Positions 37,013 to 42,644 of a stretch of DNA of 42,644 nt are shown one piece after another (position 1 is the first letter of the stretch; every line of letters starts with the position of its first letter). Source of the DNA: Galactobacter valiniphilus (lineage in GTDB: Bacteria > Actinomycetota > Actinomycetes > Actinomycetales > Micrococcaceae); assembly GCF_003575975.1 (NCBI RefSeq), contig NZ_QQXK01000030.1:1-42644 (forward strand), given 5' to 3'. A model generated the notes under the pieces. That model was not told where the DNA came from. It saw only the letters and a list, made by a program, of their open reading frames with translations, and searched no databases. The translations under genes and the position numbers were made by a program.

Positions 37013-37942
37013 CTAAAGGACCAGGACGCCGTGTTTTTGGATGCTGGCGCGCAAGTGGGTGACCTGTCCGATGTCTTCGCCGTCGATTTGGAGGTGGCGT
37101 GGCTCCGGGAGGACCAGGCTGAGGTTAGTGAAGGTGCGGTGAATGGTGGAGGCACTGTCTGTTGCGGGCTCATTGTTTCCGAGGAGGCGCTTGAAGCCGT
37201 TGTCCCAGAGCATGGTTTTGGCAGTCCCGAGCCACTGGCTGGCCCCGGTAGAGCTACTGACGAGAAGGTCGAGTTGACCGTCGGAAGGGTCAGCGTCGGG
37301 CAGGAGGGTAAGTCCTCCTTGGAGAGTGCCGCAGTTGCCGAGGAGGAAGGTGTGGGCTTTGACGTGCTGGGTTGGCATGTCGTCGATGGTGAGGTCGACA
37401 TCGATGAGGTCGGTGGTCTTGAGTGCCCGGCCCAGGGATTCGATGTAGGCCAGCCATCCGGTCATGGCTTTGAGCTTGTCGTTGGTTTCGACGATCATCT
37501 GGGCGTCGATGCCGATCCCGGCGATAACGGCGAAGGCCATGCGATGGGAGGTGTCGGGGGTTGCGTAGTCGATCCAGCCCACATCCAGGGGCTTCGGCGG
37601 TGCGTCGCTGAGGGCTCGGTCAGCTGCGGCTTCGAGGTCTCCGATGGGGATGCCGAGGTTCCGGGCGAGCAGGTTTCCGGTGCCAAGGGGAAGGATGCCC
37701 AGGGCAGGCGGGTTCTTCTCTTGAGCCAGGCGCTCGATGACCGCGCGAACGGTCCCGTCTCCGCCGGCGGCAAGGATCAGCTGGGGGCTGGTGGCCAGGG
37801 CTGCACCTGCGGCGCCTTGCCCTGGGTCGTCTTCGGTGGTCTCGTGCCACGACACGTCGTTGGCAGCTTCGTCCTCCAGGATCGCGGCGAGCTCCGCGCG
37901 CTCGGTCTTGGAGGGGTTCCAGATAACAGCGATGCTGGCCAC
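37013..37942 (-). CDS. Diacylglycerol/lipid kinase family protein
   Basis: This encodes 309 aa of the DagK/YegS/BmrU fold. The nucleotide-binding motif is LILAAGGDGTVRAVIE (around 55-70), followed by LGILPLGTGNLLARNLGI (around 82-99). The later GIGIDAQMI and LLPDADPSDGQLDLLV segments complete the family pattern. It phosphorylates a lipid such as diacylglycerol using ATP. It begins the envelope-linked part of the window and is transcribed leftward, apart from the Asp23 cluster. Presence beside membrane stress genes suggests envelope maintenance. Confidence 0.88.
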   Translation of the reverse strand: MASIAVIWNPSKTERAELAAILEDEAANDVSWHETTEDDPGQGAAGAALATSPQLILAAGGDGTVRAVIERLAQEKNPPALGILPLGTGNLLARNLGIPIGDLEAAADRALSDAPPKPLDVGWIDYATPDTSHRMAFAVIAGIGIDAQMIVETNDKLKAMTGWLAYIESLGRALKTTDLIDVDLTIDDMPTQHVKAHTFLLGNCGTLQGGLTLLPDADPSDGQLDLLVSSSTGASQWLGTAKTMLWDNGFKRLLGNNEPATDSASTIHRTFTNLSLVLPEPRHLQIDGEDIGQVTHLRASIQKHGVLVL

Positions 37943-38020
37943 AGCGAGGTCCTTAGGGCTTGATGGCGGGGCGTCGGCGCACCGCTCTGCACTTGGCGGG
38001 CGGGCACGTCGCGGGGTGCT

Positions 38021-38260
38021 TTAGCGTGCTCGGACGTTGATTTCGTAGTCGAAGGTCGAAGGTACGCCGTGGCTGGCGCTGGTGGCACGGAAGAGGGACT
38101 GCCATCGGCGCTGGTCGGGTTCGGCGAGGGACTCCAACATGATCACGGCCCAGGCGTGCTGGCGGTCCGGTGAGAGCTCGACCGTGCACTCGCGCACCTC
38201 GTCGTAGGCCATGAGTGCGTGTTCAAGCGCCCTGGCCAGTCCTGCCCATGACGTCTTCAT
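38021..38260 (-). CDS. Small hypothetical protein, 79 aa
   Basis: It starts at ATG 38260 after GAAGAGG: MKTSWAGLARALEHALMAYD. It has an amphipathic helix followed by alternating strands (CTVELSPDRQHAWAVIML). It is soluble, and I recognise no family. It lies between the lipid kinase and a strong terminator, so it may be the first gene of a two-gene unit with the kinase, 78 bases away. Confidence 0.55.
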   Translation of the reverse strand: MKTSWAGLARALEHALMAYDEVRECTVELSPDRQHAWAVIMLESLAEPDQRRWQSLFRATSASHGVPSTFDYEINVRAR

Positions 38261-38300
38261 GGTGATCCTCTTCCCTGCGGTGAGTGGTCAAGCAGGCACG

Positions 38301-38333
38301 GAGGGGCCCGGGCCGTTGCGGCCCGGGCCCCTC
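38301..38333. terminator. Strong GC hairpin terminator
   Basis: A perfect 14-bp stem, GAGGGGCCCGGGCC (38301-38314) with its complement (38320-38333), has a GTTGC loop. It lies between the leftward CsbD gene and the leftward 79-aa gene, so it separates the stress cluster from the kinase unit. Confidence 0.7.
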
Positions 38334-38345
38334 TCTTGCCGATGG

Positions 38346-38519
38346 TTACTTCTTGAAAACGTCCTTGACGTTTTCGCCGGCCTGCTTGATGTCGCCCTTG
38401 GCCTGCTGGGCCTTGCCCTCGGCCTCGAGGCGCTCGTTGTCAGCGATCTTTCCGGCGGTCTCCTTGACCTTGCCGGCGACCTTGTCCGCGGTGTTCTTTG
38501 CCTTGTCTGCCAGGCTCAT
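38346..38519 (-). CDS. CsbD family stress protein
   Basis: This encodes 57 aa: MSLADKAKNTADKVAGKVKE, then TAGKIADNERLEAEGKAQQA and KGDIKQAGENVKDVFKK. It is highly charged, Lys/Ala-rich and repetitive, as in CsbD-like general-stress proteins of unknown molecular function. ATG 38519 has a consensus AAGGAGAT site. It lies between the GlsB-type gene and a strong terminator, so it ends the leftward stress cluster. Confidence 0.85.
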   Translation of the reverse strand: MSLADKAKNTADKVAGKVKETAGKIADNERLEAEGKAQQAKGDIKQAGENVKDVFKK

Positions 38520-38565
38520 GATGATCTCCTTTGTTGTGTTTTTGTTTGTGGTTGGGTGGAGGCTG

Positions 38566-38835
38566 TTAGGCGTTGTTCTTGTTGCGTCCGGTGATGAAGC
38601 CCCAGATCAGAAGGACGATCAGCGATCCGCCGATGGCCAACAGCCAGGACGAGAGTGAGAAGAACTTGTCTACGTCGGCGTGGAAGAGACTCTGTCCGAT
38701 CCAGCCTCCGAGGAGTGCGCCGACGACGCCGAGGATGAGGGTGGCGATCCAGCCGCCTCCCTGCTTGCCAGGAAGGATGGCCTTAGCGATGGCTCCGGCG
38801 ATGAGTCCGAGAACGATCCAACCGATGAAACCCAT
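38566..38835 (-). CDS. GlsB/YeaQ/YmgE family membrane protein
   Basis: This encodes 89 aa with three hydrophobic helices and the family signature GFIGWIVLGLIAGAIAKAIL, then PGKQGGGWIATLILGVVGAL and GGWIGQSLF. Members are small stress-induced inner-membrane proteins, long annotated as transglycosylase-associated but without proven enzyme activity. The C-terminus is GRNKNNA. It lies in the stress cluster between CsbD and the AmaP-like gene. Confidence 0.9.
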   Translation of the reverse strand: MGFIGWIVLGLIAGAIAKAILPGKQGGGWIATLILGVVGALLGGWIGQSLFHADVDKFFSLSSWLLAIGGSLIVLLIWGFITGRNKNNA

Positions 38836-38890
38836 GATGTGGTCCCCCTATGTGATGTGAGTGCTCGCAGTTGTTCCGAGCGATGGTCCT

Positions 38891-39490
38891 CTAGCCCGCG
38901 GTGGCAGGTAGGGAAGTGAGTTCGAGCGCACCGGAGTTCTTGGTGTGCTCATCGTTGACGTCGTAGCGGATGTGCTTCTCGGCGAATTGAGCTCCAAGAA
39001 CGGTTTCCATGTCAGTGATGACGCGCTCGTTGACGAGGTGAACCGCTTCAGCGAGTGGACGATCGCTACGAACGCTGAAGGTGGCGTAGAGCGATGGGGT
39101 GGCTGCGCTGCCTGAGATCCGCACACGGGCGGTGGTGATCAGGCCGCTGTGCTCAGCAGCTTCTTGCGCGGCCTTGGCAATCACGTCTGATCTGATCGTC
39201 GTACTTGCCCCTTGGCCTGAACTGAAGCGGAGTGTCCTGACCGGAGGTTTCCTAGGCATTGCCGCAAGAAGGACCCAAACGCAGACCAATGCGAGGAGGA
39301 AACCTGCGACGATCAAACCCGTCGCGACTTGGTCCCCCGACCACCGAACTACATCGTCAACTTGCGGCATCGCTTCGGAGTTGCCGCCCCAGAGCTGGGG
39401 TGACAACAGCGAGAGCACTCCGACGCCAAGAATGACGACCGCCCCGATGGCCAAGAGCGCTCGCTGACGTGGACCGTGTGTGCGCCACAC
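38891..39490 (-). CDS. amaP: AmaP-like alkaline shock membrane anchor
   Basis: This encodes 199 aa from GTG 39490, whose first base is the last base of the upstream stop (TAGTG), with GAGGGGG as ribosome site. There are two membrane helices (about residues 12-33 and 52-75), then a soluble domain (about 90-199) with Asp23-like character (ITTARVRISGSAATPSLYAT, then VNERVITDMETVLGAQF). AmaP proteins anchor Asp23 to the membrane in other Gram-positives. The context with two Asp23-type genes supports that role. Confidence 0.75.
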   Translation of the reverse strand: MWRTHGPRQRALLAIGAVVILGVGVLSLLSPQLWGGNSEAMPQVDDVVRWSGDQVATGLIVAGFLLALVCVWVLLAAMPRKPPVRTLRFSSGQGASTTIRSDVIAKAAQEAAEHSGLITTARVRISGSAATPSLYATFSVRSDRPLAEAVHLVNERVITDMETVLGAQFAEKHIRYDVNDEHTKNSGALELTSLPATAG

Positions 39491-39705
39491 TAGTGCCGCC
39501 CCCTCACGGCTCGAACTACGGCCGCTGGGACGCGGCCACGATCGATCTTGCGGGCCGCTGCTTCTCGCTGTCGGGCCACCAGCTTGGATGCCACCTTCCC
39601 GGTACGTCGAGACTGACGCTTGACCAGCAGCCAACCGACCAACATGAGCATCAGGCCCATGCCGAGCTTCTTCGAGATGCTCTGAACCTGCTTTTTCTCA
39701 GACAT
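39490..39705 (-). CDS. Small single-pass membrane protein
   Basis: This encodes 71 aa from ATG 39705: MSEKKQVQSISKKLGMGLML with one helix (GMGLMLMLVGWLLV), then a strongly basic tail (KRQSRRTGKVASKLVARQRE). It is coupled to the AmaP-like gene by a one-base overlap. No family is recognised. The basic tail could bind nucleic acid or acidic phospholipid heads. It is part of the Asp23-type cluster. Confidence 0.65.
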   Translation of the reverse strand: MSEKKQVQSISKKLGMGLMLMLVGWLLVKRQSRRTGKVASKLVARQREAAARKIDRGRVPAAVVRAVRGRH

Positions 39706-39706
39706 A

Positions 39707-40249
39707 TCAGTCTCCTTCCGTCTGCATGCGGATGCGGATTGATGGCTTCGTGTCCAGGGGTAGTTCAGAGACGAGCTGGTTGGTCCGATCCAGAACGCTC
39801 TCGCGTACTCCTTCAGTAGCACGCAACGGTGTTCGTACGCTGAGGTCGATGCGGTTAGGTCTCGCCGTGACTCGCGCTGATGCCACCCCGTCGGTACTTT
39901 CGGCGGTAGCGCGGACCAAATCGCTCAGGCCTCGCAGGGCTAGCACCTGCTCGTCGCCCGGGGTACTGGCTTGCAGAGGCGTGGTCTTGTGACGCCCGGG
40001 AACAAGAGCGCAGACCAAAGCGATGGCTCCCAGAACGCAGAGGCTCACGCCGATCGTGAGGACCAGGTTGCTGTTGAGGGCAGCGCGGTTGAGGACAGCC
40101 AGCCATTCCCCTACCGGTTCAGGCCAGGAGCCTTGGTCGAGCCTGCGTATCCCCGCCCACACCGCCAGCACAGATGCCGATAGCCCCAGGAGCGAGAAGA
40201 TCGCGAGGGCGATGGTTCGTGCTGGGCGAACGTGCCAGAAGTTTCTCAC
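39707..40249 (-). CDS. DUF6286-like membrane protein of Asp23 cluster
   Basis: This encodes 180 aa from GTG 40249 after AGGAGG, overlapping the upstream stop by four bases (GTGA). Two helices lie at about residues 12-35 and 60-85. A C-terminal domain follows with RVTARPNRIDLSVRTPLRAT, matching DUF6286 proteins that accompany actinobacterial Asp23 genes. Its function is unknown. It probably acts with the AmaP-like and Asp23-type proteins at the envelope. Confidence 0.7.
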   Translation of the reverse strand: MRNFWHVRPARTIALAIFSLLGLSASVLAVWAGIRRLDQGSWPEPVGEWLAVLNRAALNSNLVLTIGVSLCVLGAIALVCALVPGRHKTTPLQASTPGDEQVLALRGLSDLVRATAESTDGVASARVTARPNRIDLSVRTPLRATEGVRESVLDRTNQLVSELPLDTKPSIRIRMQTEGD

Positions 40250-40602
40250 TTGAGCCTCCTCTTGACGGTCGGTTCGGCGGGGTACAGCCACGAGACGTGG
40301 ATGTCGATCTGCGCCTGATGGATGCCAACATCGCGGGCGAGGCGGCTCGTAACCACTTCGCGGATACGTTCGGCCGTGGTCTCGAGTGGGCTGGGATAGA
40401 GCAAGCCCAAGTCGATCGTGACCAGCGCCGTTGCTCCGAAGAGTTCGACGTCGACACGTGGGCGCTTACTGAAATCACGTCTCTGTCCGACGCCGAGCAC
40501 ACCACCTGACGAGGAGCCAACTTCAGCCACTTCGCTTGTTGCTTGGGAGATGACTTTGGCGATCACCGCATCAGGGACGTGTGTTGTTCCTCGTGTCGAC
40601 AC
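40246..40602 (-). CDS. Asp23/Gls24-like protein
   Basis: This encodes 118 aa from GTG 40602, whose ribosome site AGGAGG lies inside the upstream small gene. The pattern VDVELFGATALVTIDLGLLY, then ERIREVVTSRLARDVGIHQA and DIHVSW is the Asp23 beta-alpha fold: strands followed by a helix pair. This is a shorter and more diverged member than the protein encoded at 40827. The final residues (TVKRRLK) are basic. Confidence 0.75.
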   Translation of the reverse strand: MSTRGTTHVPDAVIAKVISQATSEVAEVGSSSGGVLGVGQRRDFSKRPRVDVELFGATALVTIDLGLLYPSPLETTAERIREVVTSRLARDVGIHQAQIDIHVSWLYPAEPTVKRRLK

Positions 40603-40607
40603 CTGCC

Positions 40608-40784
40608 TCACCTCCTGCGGTCGGCTATGAAGGCGGAGAGGTCTGCTTTGTTCTGTAGGACCCAACCCGTGACCGCCCCGAGCAAGGTGAAGAACAGGAC
40701 GATGATCAGCTGAGTGAATGATCCGAAGGCCAGGACCAGTCCGATGACGAGACCAGCCACGATGCCCCAGTGCATCAATTTCAC
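40608..40784 (-). CDS. Small DUF2273-like membrane protein
   Basis: This encodes 58 aa, GTG 40784 after AAGGAGG: MKLMHWGIVAGLVIGLVLAF, then two helices in all and a polar end (NKADLSAFIADRRR). It resembles the DUF2273 proteins that sit in Asp23 operons. Its stop lies six bases before the start of the next gene, so the cluster is tightly packed. It is short enough to be missed by automatic gene callers. Confidence 0.7.
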   Translation of the reverse strand: MKLMHWGIVAGLVIGLVLAFGSFTQLIIVLFFTLLGAVTGWVLQNKADLSAFIADRRR

Positions 40785-40826
40785 GGCACTACCTCCTTGA
40801 ATCGAGCGCGTGACACTGCGCCGTGG

Positions 40827-41321
40827 TTACTTGAGATCGCTTCGCTCGGCTTCGACGTCGTCGTCTTCGGGAAGGTGGACGTCGGACACCTCGATGTTGA
40901 CTTCAAGCACTTCCAACCCCGTGGCTTGCTGAACGGAGTCGATGATGTTGGAGCGGATGCCTTCCGACACATCGACAATCGAGTACCCGTACTCCACAAC
41001 GATCGTGACGTCGATGGCAGCCTGCTGTTCGCCCTTCTCCACGCTCACCCCGCCTGAGGTGTTCGCAGAGGCCCCCGGAATGCGTTCTGCGATCGAGTTG
41101 AAGGTGCGGCGAGCAGCGTTGCCCATGGCATACACACCCGGAACTTCGCGCGCTGCGATGGAAGCCAACTTCTGGACCACACGGTCCTCGATCGTGGTCT
41201 TGCCGTGCTCTGTGTGAAGGGGACCGAGCACCTCGACCTCAGTGTCCTGGGCCTCCTTCTTCGAAGCCCGCGCGGCCTCTTCTCCCGTGGGGCGAACGAC
41301 GGGGCTGTTGTTCTGGCTCAT
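40827..41321 (-). CDS. asp23: Asp23/Gls24 family envelope stress protein
   Basis: This encodes 164 aa, ATG 41321 after GAGGAGGAA. Residues 1-35 are polar and disordered. The Asp23 domain (about 40-150) contains EDRVVQKLASIAAREVPGVY, then AIDVTIVVEYGYSIVDVSEG and RSNIIDSVQQATGLEVLEVN, the classic family pattern. The family forms membrane-associated networks and responds to cell-wall stress. It is the first gene of the leftward cluster, back-to-back with an ECF sigma gene that may control it. Confidence 0.92.
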   Translation of the reverse strand: MSQNNSPVVRPTGEEAARASKKEAQDTEVEVLGPLHTEHGKTTIEDRVVQKLASIAAREVPGVYAMGNAARRTFNSIAERIPGASANTSGGVSVEKGEQQAAIDVTIVVEYGYSIVDVSEGIRSNIIDSVQQATGLEVLEVNIEVSDVHLPEDDDVEAERSDLK

Positions 41322-41476
41322 GATTCCTCCTCGTAAGAACGTGCTGTCTATAGCTAGACGGCATCCGAACCCCCATCGTCACACGACCAAGACGTGAGAT
41401 GGGTCACATCTATTCGTGGGCTTTCGCGAGGGGACCATGCAATGGTTGTGTACACACACGGACGGGGGTGAGGGTT
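41322..41476. promoter_or_regulatory. Divergent region between asp23 and sigma gene
   Basis: Two dyads stand out: GTCTA-TAGC-TAGAC (41346-41359), 25 bases from the asp23 start, and the palindrome TGTGTACACA (41447-41456), 21 bases before the sigma start. Either could be an operator. I could not match a convincing ECF-type -35/-10 pair, so autoregulation by the sigma factor remains a guess. Confidence 0.45.
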
Positions 41477-42022
41477 GTGCCGGTTTCACGTCTCGTGGGT
41501 CGAGCGCAGGAGGGTGATGCCGAGGCATTTGACGACCTCGTGCGTCTGCTTTCGCGCCGGCTGCACGGATATGCCTACTCGTTGCTGGGGCGCCAAGGCG
41601 ACGCCGAGGAGGCGGTCCAGGAAGCATGGGTGAGAGCATGGACTCGTCTTGACTCGCTGCGAGACCGTTCAGGATTCATCGCCTGGATGTTCAGGATGGT
41701 ACGTAACCTCTGTATGGATGCTCATCGAGTCCGCGGACGCAGGAGTGAGGACTCCCTGGAGACTGTGCTCGACACTGCACTGCCGACGGAGGCGCGTACT
41801 CCAGAGGAGCTAAGTGTCCTCCGGTCCGAAGCAGAAGACGCACTGGACGTGCTACGTCGACTTAGCATGGGCGAGCGTGAAGCCTTCACCCTGGTTGTAC
41901 TTGAGGAACTGAGCTACGAGGAGGCTGCCGGAATCGCCAACGTCTCCGTCTCGACTCTCCGTGGACGGCTCGCTCGCGCGCGGGTCAAGATCAAGAACTC
42001 GGCCACAGGAGGGCAGCCATGA
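41477..42022 (+). CDS. ECF-type RNA polymerase sigma factor
   Basis: This encodes 181 aa from GTG 41477 after GGGGGTGAGGG. Region 2 is present (FDDLVRLLSRRLHGYAYSLL, then DAEEAVQEAWVRAWTRL) and region 4 (LSYEEAAGIANVSVSTLRGR then ARVKIK); there is no region 3. It directs RNA polymerase to stress promoters. The stop overlaps the next start by four bases (ATGA), pairing it with a probable anti-sigma factor. Divergence from asp23 suggests it controls the envelope-stress cluster. Confidence 0.9.
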   Translation: MPVSRLVGRAQEGDAEAFDDLVRLLSRRLHGYAYSLLGRQGDAEEAVQEAWVRAWTRLDSLRDRSGFIAWMFRMVRNLCMDAHRVRGRRSEDSLETVLDTALPTEARTPEELSVLRSEAEDALDVLRRLSMGEREAFTLVVLEELSYEEAAGIANVSVSTLRGRLARARVKIKNSATGGQP

Positions 42023-42558
42023 ACGAATCACTGCCGTGCGGACGCACTCTCGCGGACGTTGCACAGAACCTAGGTCATCTGCCGGATGCGCATGAGATCC
42101 AGTGCCGGTGGTGCAAGCTCGCGCGCGAAGGACTGGCCAATCGTGAATCGGAGGTGCGAGCTGCCTACCTCGGAGCACCAGGGCTGCGTCCCTCCTTCTA
42201 TGAAACAACCGGCAAAGCCGTGGCAAAGACACCCCGGATTACCAAGCGCTACCGCATTCCGGGTGACCGCCCCGACACTGTGGCGGAGACGACGCGATTG
42301 GATCTGGCCCAGTTTGTTAGAGACCGCCTCGCCGGGTCCTCAGGATTCGCCCCAGTTCACATCTCAATCCAGCCAACCGACCAAGACGAGCCTCACACCC
42401 ACTGGCAAGCCGAGATCAGCATCGGCCTCTCTCCATACGGGAGGTGGACGGAAACCTTCGCCGAGATCGACACCGCCATGCGCGAGCTCAGCCGGCATCT
42501 TCGCGCGGAGCACCTGAGCTGGGCCCTGAAGGTCGAAGACGTTCTTCAGGAGGGGTAG
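42019..42558 (+). CDS. Probable zinc-binding anti-sigma factor with Asp23-like tail
   Basis: This encodes 179 aa. Residues 7-33 include CGRTLADV, then HEIQCRWC, which fits the HxxxCxxC zinc motif of ZAS anti-sigma domains. There is no membrane helix, so it would be cytoplasmic. Residues 95-175 (FVRDRLAGSSGFAPVHISIQ, then HWQAEISIGLSPYGRW) resemble an Asp23-like strand-helix pattern. It is translationally coupled to the sigma gene, the usual layout for a sigma/anti-sigma pair. The Asp23-like part could let it sense the envelope protein network, which is speculative. Confidence 0.65.
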   Translation: MNESLPCGRTLADVAQNLGHLPDAHEIQCRWCKLAREGLANRESEVRAAYLGAPGLRPSFYETTGKAVAKTPRITKRYRIPGDRPDTVAETTRLDLAQFVRDRLAGSSGFAPVHISIQPTDQDEPHTHWQAEISIGLSPYGRWTETFAEIDTAMRELSRHLRAEHLSWALKVEDVLQEG

Positions 42559-42575
42559 TTCATTCCCGGCTCTTC

Positions 42576-42644
42576 CTACTTCAGGTGGGGGTGGGTCAGT
42601 CCGCCGCCGATGAGGAGCATGCGTAGTCGGTAGTGCTCGCGGTT
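42576..42644 (-). CDS. 3' end of a gene cut by the window edge
   Basis: The last 22 codons read NREHYRLRMLLIGGGLTHPH then LK and stop. The gene converges on the anti-sigma gene from the right. The fragment is too short to name. Its basic, Tyr-containing sequence is compatible with a recombinase or transposase C-terminus, but this is not more than a guess. Confidence 0.4.
   Translation of the reverse strand, partial: NREHYRLRMLLIGGGLTHPHLK

Overview
The window is high-GC DNA with actinobacterial features throughout: SCO6880-type and DUF4913 transfer proteins, an actinobacterial lysozyme-like/M23 hydrolase, an Asp23/AmaP stress cluster, and frequent GTG/TTG starts. Gene content suggests Micrococcales, but I cannot name a genus. 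It reads best as a large part of a conjugative plasmid, because it carries a relaxase, coupling protein, type IV secretion genes, a probable replication initiator and a ParA/ParB-like partition pair. I see no tRNA, rRNA or CRISPR array.

Layout. 75-1214 (minus): three small accessory genes. 1215-1603: intergenic region with stacked inverted repeats, the best oriT candidate, followed by a MobF relaxase-helicase (1604-6112, plus). 6726-18026 (minus): a tightly overlapping transfer operon, read right to left as P-loop ATPase, pilin-like protein, single-pass accessory protein, VirB6/TrbL-like channel protein, SCO6880-like protein, VirB4-like ATPase, Cys-rich protein, VirD4-like coupling ATPase, DUF4913 protein and a membrane protein. 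18200-20429 (plus, divergent): a tandem double helix-turn-helix protein, a lipoprotein and a two-domain peptidoglycan hydrolase of VirB1 type. 20430-24463: two strong terminators bracketing a possible small RNA, small DNA-binding proteins, a winged-helix Rep protein with origin-like repeats inside its coding sequence, and a parAB-like pair with centromere-like repeats both upstream and inside the parB-like gene.

24581-29134 is the most unusual part. Three long copies (about 350 bp each) of one composite regulatory cassette precede DUF4192, a small unknown gene and a glutaredoxin-like gene. A trimmed copy precedes a Cys-rich gene, and a degenerate remnant precedes a DUF6504-like gene. Each full copy contains, in order, a rho-independent terminator, a structured spacer, a near-consensus promoter with exactly 17 bp spacing (the spacer is an inverted repeat in copies 1 and 2 and partly so in copy 3), a short leader hairpin with a GGCGAA internal loop, and a ribosome binding site. 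Stems in the terminator, spacer and leader differ between copies by compensatory changes.

29157-36775: a perfect 24-bp inverted repeat, a type III-like restriction-modification pair (mod, res), a decayed serine-recombinase fragment, a TIR-domain protein and an intact serine resolvase. This is a defence island that looks less GC-rich than its surroundings. 37013-42644: a diacylglycerol-kinase-like gene and an envelope/stress cluster (CsbD, GlsB/YeaQ type, AmaP-like, DUF6286-like, two Asp23-type proteins and small membrane proteins), with a divergent ECF sigma factor and a probable zinc-binding anti-sigma factor. A truncated gene enters at the right edge.
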